A DNA stretch of 64,000 nt from Cruorifilaria tuberocauda (GCA_013365365.1 JABVXU010000180.1:1-64000); one strand, 5' to 3'; shown: positions 12,989-26,221, counted from the stretch's first letter. Numbers and translations: made by a program. The notes: generated by a model from the sequence alone, not told the origin.

Positions 12989-15375
12989 AAAAAGCAGCTA
13001 GTAATTTAACTAAGAAAATGTCTATTAGAAAATGACAAATGTCTAGAAAATGTCTATTTTTATATTGATGCAAAATTTAAAAGACACACATAAAGAGACT
13101 AAAGTACCAATACTTCTCGCCTATTTCTTCTTTACTCACTTATCCAAAGATCACTTTAGCATTCATTCACATTTCGTCTTACCATAAATCATTCATTTCA
13201 TTAGAAGATGAAAGGAATATTCTATGCTAAGCTTATTCGCCGCTTATTCATTGCCTAATTAAGCTAATTGTATGCTGCATCATAATAGTGGTTGAAAAGT
13301 TCGTCAAACAGAAGAGAAGCTTACTGGACGGTTCATAACTTTTGAAGGTTATCAGTGCCATTGGCGATATTTTAATTTTTAATAATTACAAAAAGATTTA
13401 AATACCATTTTTTATTATTACTTTGATGGTTTCTGATATCTCCCCAATTTCTGTTCTAAACTTCAATAATCGATGCAAGTTCTATTAACTTATGAATAAT
13501 TGTGGTTTCGACCTTGATATCCAAATTGATTCAGTTTAAGGGGAGAAAAATATTAGGCAAATTTATGATAAAGTTTAATAATAGAGTCCTGAATGTCGAA
13601 TTATTGCATTTCCATTGCACTGCCAGGATTTCATGAAAATACCGCAATCAATTAAGATTCTATCCGTTATCACTCGATGCTTTCTTTTCATCTTCCTAAC
13701 TTTTCCATCTCTTATTTTATGTATTCCACTTTTTCTTTTTCTTTCTCAACCAATTTATATCTGCTATAAACGAATACACTCATTCATTCATTCATTGAGT
13801 GCTCTTTTACTACTTATCTGTCAATTCTCTGCACTTCCATTTTCTTTGTCTTTCGTCGAATCTGCAAAACGCGATAGTTTGTTACGGAACTTCCGGTTGA
13901 ATGCATCGGTTAATACTGATTTTACCCAAAGTTCCTTCAAGAGAAAGGAAGTGATATTTTCGAAGTGCTTTTTCCCCAATTTACCTCTTTCTTTTTCTTT
14001 CTCTTTTCTTTTCTTTCTGAAATTGTACTTATTTAGTAGACAAAATCACCTTTTTTCCGCTTCCATCTCTTCCATAAGGAACTTTTGATTGCACGGTACT
14101 TGGAAAGTTTTGCATTTCCGCTACGAAGAAAAATCATTCTCATGTGCGTACGTCAATAGTAAAATGTCATTGACGTGTACATGAAACCAATAAACTCAAT
14201 CACGCCACATGCCTTCTTAATAACAGTAATATTTCAGAACATTTGCAATATTTCAATCAAGATTGGCGATTATCTAAGAAGTGCAAAAGGTTGGTATAAT
14301 CGCTTTTTTGAGTAAAAAATGTATTAGGAATAGCAGAAAATGGAATGGAAAAAATCTGATTTTCAATTAATTCATTTCAAAAACTTTAAAATTCCATTTT
14401 TGTACTTTCAAAATAAGCAGTACGTTAATTAATTCACATCGTCCCATATTTCATGGGTCGAACTAATTCTTTTTAAACACAACAACTCGTAAATTCCAAA
14501 TCAGTTACCTCGAACTCTTTCTTGTCTATAAATTTTGAATAATTGGATAAAAAATGTATTAAAATTGTTTGTTAGTTCTCTGTCTCTGCCAGCGATTGTC
14601 GGAAAATTTGTTGTAAAATCAGAAATGAGAAGAGTGAACTTTTGATTCTATCAATATCTTAAATTTTATTCAAAAAGCGTGCATCCCTCATTTGTTGTCA
14701 CATATCAATTGTATCTGTGAAGTTATAAATAATATAAATAATGATTTTCATTCTTTCTCAATAAAAATTTAGTAACAATTTATAGAAGCTGAGGGCGAGG
14801 TTTAATTAATTATTTTGCACGGTTTTCTGAACAAAATTCGATCAGTTTTCGCAACATTATTATTGTTTTTCGGTAATTGCATCATTTTCCATGGAAATAA
14901 TGTTATCGAAGTTCAGATAAATAGAAGTCACACTGCTGACGATAATTTCTGATTCTTTTTAACAATTTTCAAAATAAATATTGCTACGCTAGGAATACGA
15001 GAATCTAAATTTTGTAATCGATCTTTTGAAAAAATGAAAATCTAATTAGTTGCATATCAGTAGCATATGTATCATTAAAACATGGATTCCAGAAATTAAA
15101 AAAGGTTCTTTACTTTATAATATTGAGAACATAGATATAGTTAGTTTATAATTAATTTAGTCACACGATTAGTAGAAATTCATCACTACTAACCGTTATC
15201 AGGTCATCATATCTCGTGACAATGAAATTATCATATCAATTGGATGGAATGACAATTCTTATAATCCACTTATTCATTCTGACAAGATGATGTTTATGAT
15301 CTTAACTATGAGAAATATGGGTTATTTATCCGAAATCGAGAATGACAAAGAAAAGAATGAAAGGTAGAGAAAGAA
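12989..15375. other. intergenic, pyrimidine-rich tract and a hairpin
   Basis: It contains a long plus-strand open frame (13615-14088, 157 codons) that is pyrimidine-rich, dominated by Ser, Phe and Leu. That explains its lack of stops and makes coding doubtful. An imperfect inverted repeat built on ACGTCAAT and ATTGACGT lies at about 14141-14184. Nothing else is supported. Confidence 0.4.
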
Positions 15376-17316
15376 ATGTTGAGATTTGTTCAACAATATT
15401 CCTTTGTAAATGTTGTGGCGCTGTTTGCAATTGCTGCAATCAGCTGTAGAACGCAGTAGAGCAAGTTATCAGCAGCATGTCATATATTTTTTATTCTTCC
15501 ATCGTCTTCAGCTATTATGTGATAATGCCTGGATTGAGTTTGTTGTTGCAGACAGAAATGGCTAAATTATGTCCAAAGGAGAAAGCTTTTTGCATAACGA
15601 AAGCCTTACAGGTATTACTGTGCTATCATATATCATCCACACATTTAAAATTATTTAAACTGAACTAAAATTCATCCATTCAACATCATATTAAGCCATT
15701 TTTTTCTAGTGCTTAAACTACTTTGCAAAACTTGTTTTCTCAATTATATTCTGGAAAAAGATTACAAAGGCGACTATTTCCATTTCTCAGTTTGGTAAAC
15801 TCAATGGTTGAAAAGTTTATTTCTTTAATATTTTAGAATACGGGAAAAAGTATTAACTTGAACCATATTCAAACGTTGTCATAATTTTCTTTGCAGCGGA
15901 ATGTTATCAGTAATGAACCTTATTGTCTTTTAAATTGTTTTTATTGCAATATTGTAGGGCCAATGTTACGGTAGTAGCGTGAAAGCGGAAACTTTGAAAC
16001 GAACATGTCCATGCGCTTGTGACGCCATACATTTCGACCGGATCCAGTCATGTTGCAAAACAGTTGGCCGACGAGAAATGAGATTTTGCCTGCCTTTATG
16101 TAGATATAATACTACTTTGGATGAGGTCAGCTTTACCAGAAAAGTTTCTGGTATATTCCATCGCTGCTTAGACAAGTTCCTAATAAACGGAAATATTCTT
16201 GAAAAGCCAAGGCTCTCTTTACTGCGTTCACTTTGATCACATTGACACTGCCTACTTTTCATTTTTTATTTGTATTACAGCAGTTTATTTTTTCCCTATT
16301 AATAAGCAGATATCATAAGATCACGTAATGTATTCCAAAGGCATAAAAACTTCACTGGAGATTTTTATATCTGATAGATAGAGTGATTATTTCCCTAAAG
16401 GCACTACTCTCTGAAATCTCTGTAGAAGATAAGTATAATTGAGAAGGCAACAGTTAGTATTCGAAGAAATTTTTAGCTCAATTCGGGCTTGGGCTATAAA
16501 TGTGTCTCTCAACTTACTACATGGGCTTATTGCGCCGCCGATGTCGGCGACAATACGGAATGTTGCAAACAAAAAGGTTTTTCCTTCCTTTCTTCCTACT
16601 CGCTTTATGAATCCTAAAGTACATAAGTCAATTTATTTGTCACTTGTCGATCAATCATTATTGATTTATCCGCTCATTGATATTTTAAAAAATTTCTTTT
16701 CTTAAATTTCATTTTTTTGGAAAAAATTCGTGCATGAAATTTCAATGGATTAATGCTGAATTGATTTTAAAGTTTGTCAACCTTGTTGAGGAATTTCTGA
16801 ATAATTTGAAGTTGAAAAAGTTAGCCGTTGAAGAGGATTTCAAACATAATAAATATGGATTTCATATTCAGCCTTTCTTATAATCTATTTCAAACGTTAA
16901 AAATATGTCATACTCCTGAGGAAATGTGGCTAATTGAGCATTTCAATGCATGATTAAGTATATATTAATTATTAAAGGTATCGCCCCAGAATGTTTGAGC
17001 TTTTGCAAAGGTGACGTACCAACGTGCGACTTACAAAGTCTTTTCACTTATCAACCCTGCCTGAGATATATCGAAATGATCACTCACTGTCATGTTAGCT
17101 CTTTCAAAAATTTTCAAATTGTTGGTTGTTGCCTTTGGTGACGAAATTGTCCTCGGTGATGATATTTCACGCAAAGATTCTTTGATTTTGCTGCACTCCT
17201 GATTTCTTCTATCAAAATATCGTATCTTCTTTACATTTCAGATGGAAAATTTGTCCTCAGTGCCACGATGGAACCCAGATTGGGCAGCTCGTTGTGAATG
17301 GGATGAAAGTGATTAA
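15376..17316 (+). CDS. DB-module cysteine-rich secreted protein
   Basis: The product is a predicted secreted nematode protein of 212 residues with a DB module, an extracellular cysteine domain of unknown function. Exons are 15376-15455, 15512-15611, 15958-16125, 16477-16576, 16978-17093 and 17242-17316; all phases close. Residues 1-24 (MLRFVQQYSFVNVVALFAIA...) are a signal peptide. The DB pattern follows: CPCACDAIHFDRIQSCC, then RFCLPLCRYNTTLDE, then KCVSQLTTWAYCAADVGDN ending in a CC pair, then PECLSFCKG and QPCLRYIEMITHC. This cysteine spacing, with two CC pairs, FC-PLC and PE-C-FC, is what I recall of the family. The signal-peptide exon could be replaced by a start at 15477, but only the 15376 start gives a good leader. 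DB proteins are often linked to ageing, moulting or cell-surface signalling in nematodes; nothing here specifies a role. Confidence 0.8.
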
Positions 17317-17617
17317 ATGAATCTTCCAGAAAGGAAAACATTACAATATTAGTGACGCTGTTGCCAAATATTTTCATTTAATTATTTCAAGATTAATTCT
17401 TACTGTGTAGAAATTAAATTTCAAAAGCAAAATACAAATCAATTTCTGGATGAAACGTATTACCGTTTAGCAAATCAAAAGTACTTGCAATTTTGTCTTA
17501 TAACTTACAATTAATCGGTCCCACAATATGATTAATTATTTCAATGACGAACAGATTCATTCTTCAAAATAGCACTAATAAAGCAGTGTATTAAAATCAA
17601 TTCAAAGCGATTATTAC

Positions 17618-17631
17618 AGCAATCACAAGTT
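17618..17631 (+). promoter_or_regulatory. putative spliced-leader acceptor
   Basis: A TTATTACAG acceptor ends at 17619, only 12 bases before the ATG of the next small gene, with no plausible upstream coding exon. This is the expected layout of a trans-splice site. Confidence 0.4.
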
Positions 17632-18010
17632 ATGAAAGATCATAAAGTATGCGGCATCTTTTTGAACTCGATAGATTTGTCAGCAAAGGTAAATGTTATC
17701 TTAATAACTTTTATCTAATTCATTTAACCGCAGATTAAATTCACTGTATGAAAACAAAAAACGTTTTTCCGTTTGAAAATTTCAGAATGAATCATCTAAT
17801 GAAAGCATGAAAGATGAAGATAGTAACACAAAATCTTACAGAAGGATAACAATTGGCAAGCAAAGGGAGAAGCATATTTTAGGCGATAAACATCCAACTG
17901 CAAAACATAAATCATTTCGTCCTTTAAATATTACTTTAAATTTAATAAGTTTCTGTATTTTTCTTCGAAAAAACAATCAACAAAACCACCCTTTCGCATT
18001 TTTTAAATGA
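17632..18010 (+). CDS. unrecognised 93-aa basic protein, two exons
   Basis: Exon 1 (17632-17688, beginning MKDHKVCGIFLNSIDLSAK) ends at a GTAAAT donor in phase 0. Exon 2 (17786-18010) follows a TTTCAG acceptor in phase 0. Exon 2 encodes a charged stretch (NESSNESMKDEDSNTKSYRR, then ITIGKQREKHIL) and ends in a hydrophobic and then basic tail. No signal peptide or known domain is visible. It lies 0.3 kb downstream of the DB gene in the same orientation, so it could share an operon-like transcript, although the near-ATG acceptor suggests its own trans-splicing. It might alternatively be a 3' extension of a longer gene. Confidence 0.45.
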
Positions 18011-19556
18011 AGTAATCCTCGACTCTCTTTCATATTATTCAGCAATTTATTTCAAAAAATTCCAGTCATATAAAATTCATTCCAAATGCATAATTATGTC
18101 CTTGATTTGGAACTGATTAGTAGCGATATCCTAGAAATTCAAAACGACTATTTTGTTACGAAAAACAATCATTTTAAAAAGTAACTTATAAATTCCTACA
18201 TTATTTAACTTCTATTTTCAAATCATAGAAAAATAATATTTCGTAAATTGTTGCTGAGAACAGAAACATTTACGTCCTTGTTCAAAAGCTTGCGAAATAT
18301 GCAACCAAAGCTTACTATGGAAAAAGAATTTAAATGAACAAATAGTCGTCACTCAGCCAGAACTGTACTTCTTCAGCTCTAGTGCAAAAACAGTCACTAT
18401 CGACTTATAATTTCAGCAAATTCATCAAATACTAGAATCGGAATTTGCGCATTGAAGTTTTTCCGCTAAATTTATCTTTTATGAAGAAATTGTAATAGAG
18501 GAAATTTCCTTATGCTTTGGATTTTTCAAGCGAGCATGACCGGCTTTTGTTATGAGAGACTTTCATAATTTCGATCGATTCTCTCGAAATACCAAATTTA
18601 CGAGATTTTGCAGCTGAAAACTTTCTTTCTCAATCATATCTACTAATTTCTCCTTCTAAGTTATGACAATTTCCACCCGAAATATGATACTGCAATTCAC
18701 AATCCTCTAATTGTGTTTAAATTATTTTCAAAATACGGAACAATCTGCAATACTTCTCTGTTAGTAAACGACGATTCAAGATCATTTTAGTATCATTTCA
18801 TTTTCTTGCAAATTTATATCCAACCGATAAAGAATCAAGGTAGATTTTTCAACTAATGGGCACGCATACAAAATTGAAGCTTCATCTACCTCTGATGAAA
18901 ACTGCGGTTCGAAATGAAAATATGAAATTGAAGATCACAGTACCTGAATTCACAGAAGTTAATTCTTACTATTTGGATTTTCACAGTTCAAGCTCTAAAA
19001 TCTCTAGTTGAATATTTTTTTTTTGCTTGCAGTATGTAGTATAATGGTTAGTCAACCGAGCGTTGTTACTCAGCAGCATTTCGTTGTCCTGAAATAGTTT
19101 CTTAAAATACTGAATTTTGCAGTTTGTAAAGATAAAGGGAATCTTTCCTATATACTGTAGTAAAATACTAATACGGAAGTGTTTTAGAATCAAATTTAAG
19201 CACTGAAATATTAAGATAGAACAACTGAAGCATAATACGAGACCTGACGAAAACAAGAGAAATGAAGGAAAGAGAAACTGTCATACTTAATTTCATATGA
19301 ATTATATAGACAGTAGCACTTACAACCTAATCTTCCGATGTAGAACAAAATCAAAATAAATAATAAGGTACTTCGAATGACTTTCAAAAAAAATTTGGAA
19401 AGTTTTAAAAGAAATAAAAAGGAATATTTGACAGTTTCACAGTGTGAAGAAATTCATTTCAATGAAAAGGGAAAGTACGAAAAACAAAAGTAAAAAACAG
19501 AACCGCAGTAATAAAAAACAAATTTGGGTTTCTATCAATGGTTGTTGGATTTCTGG
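18011..19556. other. convergent intergenic region
   Basis: This is AT-rich sequence between a plus-strand gene end and the minus-strand NASP stop codon. It probably holds both 3' UTRs; no coding exon is supported. Confidence 0.5.
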
Positions 19557-22524
19557 TTAGGGATAGAAATCATCCTTTATTCTTTTTCCTTTTCTTTGCG
19601 TTTCATCCTCAGCTGGTCTTTTAAATTTTTTGCGTACCAAATTGCTAACATCGTCAACAGGCATACCTTTTATAGATGATTTTGATTCTTCCTTTTCATC
19701 ATTTTCGGCAGTAACATTTTCCTGAAATGTATCGAACAGCAGAAACATTTGTAACATTTGTAACAGCACTTGTAACAATAAAAGATTGTATTCGGAGAAG
19801 AAAATGGTAAAAAAAGGATGAATGCAATAAATAAAATAGGTATAAAAGAACAAGCGAAGAACTGCTAAAGAAGTGAACAAAATGAGAAAATTGATTAAGT
19901 GATCGCATAAAATAGAATCAAACAAAAGAAGCACAATTTGTTTTTTTTAAATAAATCTTGGTATAATAAACGGAAATGCATGCAACTGGAATCAACAATA
20001 GTTTTAACTCAGTAAAATTTCACGGCAAATCTTTAAGATGAATTCATTTGAATTTTCCTGTGTGTCCAATTAAAATCTAAAAACTTTTTGAATGATTATT
20101 AATGGTACTTACTTTTGTTAAACTTCTCGCACTTTCCAAAGAATCATCGATTTTTATCTGAATTTCGGGCAACAGAGATTTCAGTTCATCAATTTCTCCC
20201 TTAATTTTCTTCGTTTCCTCCTGACTTTCATGTACTATTTGTGTTTGAAGCATTGCTGCAATGCGCATACACATAAAGCATATTTATTTCTATGCTCTGG
20301 ATTAGATCTATATCAAATACAAACTCCCTCAAAAAAAATCCGATGGAAATTCATGTGTTTTGATAGTACGGCCATTTAAATAAACGGAAAAGTGAAAATT
20401 AAATAAAAAGTACTTTAGGTAAAATTCAACTCACTTAATCTTGCCTCCAGAATTTCTTTTGACTTCCTAAAGATTTTAGCAGCATTCCCAAAATCTTTAG
20501 AAAGATTATGAGTCCGTCCTTTTACAAAATAAGCTTGTGCGACGCGCCGGTCGACTCCGCCGAAAATGCTTTCCGTAAGTAAGATACAAGCGTCAATGTC
20601 ATCAATCGCCTGCTTGTAATTCTCTGCATCGGTTGCGCAATCAGCGAGATCCAGAAGAACTTCTACTTTTTTCTCTTTCCAGCCTTCTTCATCTAGATGT
20701 CTAAAATTCAGATTTTCATTTTTGAATTTTAATCGCAATTTTGAGGTACGAAGTGGCCCTTAAATTCAAAATGTTGCTTTCATTTTCATATATTATGAAT
20801 GATTCTACTCAATTACTTCTTCAAGATGCTAATTAATAAAATTATTATTATTAAAACTAAAGGAATTTACTTCTGTGCCTATATTTTGCTGAAGATGACT
20901 AACTGATCTGTTTCAGCAACACATGCGAATACTGCCTAAATCGAATTAAAAGGAAATCTCAAAACCAACACGATAATAACGATGAAGTTACAATAATACA
21001 ACTACATTTAGAACATGAACAATAAAATAATTTTAAGTTTTAACCTCTATTTAACAAAATACTCACTTATCGCAAATAGTTCGCGCTACTTCCAAATTCT
21101 CCCATGCAAGCTGCAGATACTCAACATCTCCAGCGTCCATGGATTCATCCTTGCTATCATTCTCCTCTGAAATGCTGTCCTTACTATCCTCAATTAACTT
21201 GTCATCTCCAGCTTCTTTTTCATCCTTTTCTTCAGCCTCCAAACCATCAGCTTCAATTTTTCTTTCTGCATCATTACCAGACATAGTTTCATCTTCATCT
21301 TCCTTATCTATAATGCATTTACAATAGTAATGATCAATTAAATGAACACTTTTTTTTAAAACATGTTACAAAACAATCATTACCGCTTTTGATTACACGA
21401 TTTTTCTTCGTTTGTTCCTTCGTTATATTATTTATGCCGCTTTCCACCGTTACATCTGTTTCATGGTCGTTTACAACATCAGTCTTTTTCTCGCTCTCCT
21501 CAAAATTGCAAATATTTTCATTAAAAAAATTACTTTGCATCAAAATAACAAAATAATTTGATCAGATAATCATTCTTTTACTAACACAATAACTTGTCTC
21601 AAAAAATTCCTCAAGGATTTACACGGAGTAATAAACCAGTCAAAAAGTCAGAATTTTTTCACACATTTTATAAGTGCAAGTCCTAATTATTTAAAAGAAA
21701 CATTATATGCAAACTATGAAGTTTCTGAAAGCAGAATTAAAGAAAAAATAATTTAACTTCCATCGGAATCCTTTTTTGCAGTACACATATGTCGACAGAA
21801 ACAATTGCACACTCATAAAAATTTACCTCCTTATTTTCCCCTAACGTATCAGAAGAATCAACCCGACAACGGGCAATTTTTTTTTCCAAGACTTCAGCAT
21901 TCTCTTCCAAGACATTGCCAACCTTTTCTACAATTTCAATTCTTTTTTCTTTTGAACAAAGAATTAGCTCATTTTTTTAAAGATATATTTACTAACAATG
22001 ATTCAATAAAAATTGTAATTTCAAAAAGTAGAAATGAAAAATAACCAGTAAGTAATCCCGCTTCCTTAACATTTTCACCCTTTTCGTTGTTCTGCTTCTT
22101 GCATGCTTCTTCATCAGTGACTGTAGTACCCTGCAGAGCATTTGAAAAGACGCTGTCCTCCATTCTGGCCAATTCAAGCAAAGTTTTGCCATAATACAGA
22201 TGAGGGTCAAATGTTGGGATGGCGAAATATCCATAAATGCTGACACTGAAATTCCAAGGGATTTCTTTTTATGACATATCTCACAACCTATTATTTCATG
22301 ATAGCTGCTGAACGTGATATTAAACAGGATAAAAATTAAGGTAAATTAATTTAGTCCAATCTTTCTTGTTTCAGTTTAGACATAAATATATTTCAGTTTT
22401 TTATGAAAATTATGAGCAAAACTTACGATAGTTCAGCAGCTTCGCTCAGTTTTACCTCAGCTTCTTTGAATTTTCCGGATATATATGCTTGTTTTCCTTC
22501 AGCCAAGAGCGTTTGAAATTTCAT
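19557..22524 (-). CDS. nasp: NASP histone chaperone (SHNi-TPR family)
   Basis: This gene encodes a nuclear chaperone that binds histones H3-H4 and linker histone through SHNi-TPR repeats. Exons (minus): 22524-22427, 22245-22046, 21927-21827, 21498-21384, 21307-21067, 20700-20435, 20255-20113, 19721-19557. They total 1329 nt, 442 aa, close to human somatic NASP. Residues 1-90 form the first TPR, including LYYGKTLLELARMEDSVF. Residues about 100-230 are the acidic tract interrupting TPR2, rich in E, D and K. EYLQLAWENLEVARTI and NYKQAIDDIDACILL are the following TPRs, KSLLPEIQIKIDDSLESA is the capping helix region, and VSNLVRKKFKRPAEDE is the conserved C-terminal nuclear-localisation motif. A TTTTTCAG acceptor seven bases before the ATG suggests spliced-leader addition. 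All junctions are canonical GT-AG and in frame. The identification is strong; only the start rests on the trans-splice inference. Confidence 0.93.
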
Positions 22525-22533
22525 GATATCTCT
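22525..22533 (-). promoter_or_regulatory. putative spliced-leader acceptor of NASP
   Basis: On the minus strand CCATTTTTCAG ends at 22532, seven bases before the NASP ATG, with no upstream coding exon. This is the typical arrangement of a nematode trans-splice site. Confidence 0.5.
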
Positions 22534-24776
22534 GAAAAATGGATGCTTGCATCAAATTTTGGTTGTCGAACAATCTAAAAACCTAATAAAGCAATCGCAG
22601 AAGACAAAGCATATCAAAAAGTATTTCTGTAAAAATAAAAATTAGGGAAAAACGACGCTTCAAGGTCAAATCTCTACTATAGAAGCAGAATTCACATAAT
22701 GGAAAGGAAAACCTCTATGAAATAAAGATTAACTGACTCTTCGTTCTTCTTGCTCGTAAATTCATCGTTTCTCGAAACGGGTGACATCGCTCGTGTTTTA
22801 CTGAGGATGTCCGAGTTATAAGTGACATACAGTTATACAACAGTTCACGCTAAACTGGTACTTATTTATCCACTCCCCTCTTTCCCGTACATCATATTTG
22901 TCCTAGATTTACTTCACGACCTCGCAGCCACCGTTATTTGTCGATGCTAGGAAGGTTAAGAATCAGATAGCCAATTTCTCTGGATCGCAAAAAAGATATG
23001 CGAGAGGAATGTATGTCACTGATTTGCCGTCCGTTTGATTCGCGAGTTTTGATTTTTATTACTTGTAAAACTTTAATGTTTATTCTAAAGCACTTGCTCG
23101 CTAATGGACGTAATGGAAAAGCGCTTTTTCTGGATTTAATTTCGAATGACTTTTCCAATAGGGTTTTGACTTTTGTACATAAGAGCTTTATTTAAAAATT
23201 CTCTCAAAAGATTGTTATGGGAAAAGTCTTTGAAAGCTTTCACAACGAAAACACTTAGTGAGAATTCCTACCAATTTATTTTATCGGAAAATTGTTTAAT
23301 TAAATTTGTCGTTTTTTATAGGTTTAAATTCGTCGTTTTTTATAGGTTCAAGTATTGTGGGAGGCTTCTATTTGATGAATTATATTTTCTGATAATTCGT
23401 TATATTTATTAAAATTGACAGTATGTGTATTCTATTAATTTCCGATAATTTAAATTCTGGCTTAAGTAAATCAAAATATTTCTTTTTCTTAACAAAAACG
23501 TTTATGTTTTGAATTCGGGGTGTTTGAATGATATAGTTTAAGATCAGAATTAGAATTCTGAGCCTCATTCATAAATTTTGCTTTCCATATATGGCTTAGG
23601 ATCACTGCACTTTAGTATGTGTGCTCTGCTGTAGCAAATACCTTACTTTCAAGAATTAATTTTGAATTTTAAGCATTGTTTAGTCATAGAGTGGTCCTGA
23701 TATACCAAACAAAAAAACAGGCGGAATAAAAATTGTGGTTTTTATGTATCTAAAGTATTTTTTGTTTCGAATAGTTTTGCTGCAAATGGGAGCATTATCG
23801 CAATAAATGGGAAAGTAGTTTTCGTACTTTTTATCCTTCGTCGAGACATCCTCAGATCTATTATAAAACTTAACAAATAAACGAAGGAATTCAAACACTT
23901 TTAAATGTGAAACAGTAGTTTGATTTCAATTCTGCAAACTTAAAACCTTAAATATTTGTCTTGCTTGAATTTTATTGTTCTTTCTTATCAAAACATCGAT
24001 TTCTTATTACAGTGCACTAATTTCATTTTCTTATCACATTTAATTTCATATTGTAATAGCGACTATCAACTTCTGATATCATAAGATGTAAAAAGATGCT
24101 TATTCCTTGTTCCAATTTGTATATGAACCTTTTAACATTTTTCGAAAATTCATCACTTGTACTTGCGTTGTACTGAACTCGTTTTCATTCCCGTTGATTT
24201 AAATTTTCCGTCCACAAATCTCCCTATCACACACGATACTGTCGATTGCTATAAAAGGTTTTTTATCTCCTCAAATATTTTTAGTTGAAACTCAAATGAA
24301 ATTGTTGATTTAGTGAAAAATAATCTTAAAAACAAGTGGTATTCGCAATAGACGTATTGCATGATGTTATATCCTATTCTTTTATTTATTCCGAAAGTGC
24401 ATACACTTCTCTTTGCTCGTCTGCTGCTTGCCTGAAAATCATCAGATAAAAACTGAAGTGAAGCTTCAATACAGTTCATTGTTTTCTTATTGACGATATT
24501 TGTGTAAATAAAAATTTCTCACATCTGATTCACTTTTCGATGATCCGACGAAATTATTGTGATCGAAGTGACCACTTATGGGTGAGATCGTTTTCATCTG
24601 AACATTTATAATGTACAAGAAATAAATTTTAATCTGCTACAGAAGAAAATAGTGTGACAATATTGAATGTCCTTAGGTTACATTGTCGAATATTGGGACA
24701 GTAACACTTTCTAATAATAGCAGCAAACTTATGTTCAATGAATTAAAATCGAATTCACTGTCTTTTAAAATAAGTT
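22534..24776. other. intergenic, NASP 5' flank
   Basis: The NASP 5' flank is moderately GC-rich (22700-23150), as expected of a promoter region. Overlapping open frames on both strands at 22934-23195 are not splice-supported. A 23-bp tandem duplication lies at 23302-23348. Confidence 0.4.
23302..23348. repeat. tandem duplication of a 23-mer
   Basis: Two copies of a 23-bp unit containing GTCGTTTTTTATAGG lie at 23302-23324 and 23326-23348, with period 24 and a single mismatch. It looks like a recent local duplication in non-coding DNA. Confidence 0.7.
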
Positions 24777-25727
24777 TCAGTTCATTGCGGTAGATGACTT
24801 CCTGCTTATACGTACAGGTAGATTTCGGCTTAAAAAAGGTTGCTCAGTACTTCTTTGGCTTTTTGGTACTCGAATATTTCTCGTAGTTTTCGTGCTAAGC
24901 GGTGGCAACCGGCTTCCTGAGTTTCGGATTTGTGCATAAGTTGTCGATGACTGGAAATTTAAGACTGGACTAAAAAGACTTGGACTAGATAGAAGGAATT
25001 TCGCTACGAACTATCTGAAGTTAGTTTATAGTCTACAGAGATTGATTATATTTTAAAATTTAACGAATATGCTGTGTCTGCAAATAGATCTCCAAAGATT
25101 TTTAGAGTTGTTTGCACCCATTTCAATAATAGCTAAAAAGATTTCATGTGCTTTGAAATTTTTTCGAGTTTTGTGCAATTGGAAGTTGAGACCCTTAAAA
25201 AATGGAAGTTTTACTGATTTCATACTTGTGCAAACGGTTTTTGGAAATGCCGTTTCTGTGAGTTCTTACTCGGTACCTCACGCATTGCATTGTTACGCCT
25301 GTATTTTCCAGTGATCAAACGCAGTTTTATATTGATCAAATTTTAAGATAGAAATTGCTGTTAATGACATGTTATAAATTTTTTTATCTTTCCATTTCTC
25401 TATTTAGTCTGATAATTTTAGATCCTTTTTGTCATAGGACCTTATTTCCGCTAACGTTTTGTATTATTCATTGTTTGCCTGTTAAACAAATGTAGTCAGA
25501 TTTGTAGAACTTTATTTCACATATTTTCAGGTAGCGAGATAATGCTACTAATTGCTCTTTCCGAGTTTTATTCCGTACCTGCTTCGTTCACTTAGAGGGA
25601 CGGATGACATTTCAGGTTTTCCTTTGAATGAGTATTTGACGACAACCTCAACTTCGGCATTTGACTCCGTTGCGAGAATTTCTGCTCCATTCCGAAAGTT
25701 CCCAAAAATTCGCTGCATTTGTTTCAT
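24777..25727 (-). CDS. unrecognised 131-aa Ser/Arg-rich basic protein
   Basis: Three minus-strand exons, 25727-25579, 25298-25226 and 24950-24777, join in frame to 131 residues. The N-terminal exon reads MKQMQRIFGNFRNGAEIL and then EVEVVVKYSFKGKPE. The second is basic (RRNNAMREVPSKNSQKRHF). The third follows an excellent TTAAATTTCCAG acceptor and is Ser/Thr/Arg/Pro-rich (RLPPLSTKTTRNIRVPKSQ ... NLPVRISRKSSTAMN-stop). A further exon at 25846-25815 (KYFETGSRQK) joins in phase upstream, so the true start may be higher. No signal peptide, membrane segment or known domain is visible, and the disordered basic tail suggests a nucleic-acid or cytoskeletal binder. An alternative exon at 25193-25065 was considered less likely. 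The family is unknown. Confidence 0.48.
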
Positions 25728-26221
25728 CTGCATGCACTCTTTCGATTAGCAATAAATATTAAATCAGATACACTTGCTTTTTATTTCTTTTTCCAGCACC
25801 AACAATTTGCATACCTTTTGTCTACTTCCTGTTTCGAAATACTTTGCTTGAAAGCTATCACGGTGAAATTGTAACGATTAGACGACAAAATCTACCGAAA
25901 AGTCTTCACATTGCAAAGATTATGTAAAAAATGAAAAAGAAAGAAATTTTAATGTCGGTAAAATACGGTAAAATTTAAAGAACATCTTGAGTGGAAAATG
26001 AAATAAATAGTGAAAGAATATTACGCAATTAGTTCGAGCGCAGAAATGGGTACGTACTTCAAAAATCCTTACTGATCGTTGATGAGAACAGTAAATATAA
26101 CTTGATTAGTAAAGAATCCAAAAGTCACGAAGAATGCAAAAAATAATTATTCATATAGTGACTAAAATGCAGTTGATCTGTGAATAGAAATACAACAAAA
26201 TTCAAACAATAAAGTTTTCAC

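Noticed and set aside
13615..14088. 157-codon plus-strand open frame
   Set aside because: It is pyrimidine-rich and dominated by Ser, Phe and Leu. Such strands lack stop codons by composition, and no splice context, domain or convincing signal peptide was seen.
25065..25193. possible fourth exon of the small basic gene
   Set aside because: It would need an intron of only 32 bases and a poor GTTAAA donor, and it breaks the Ser/Arg-rich character. Skipping it keeps frame.
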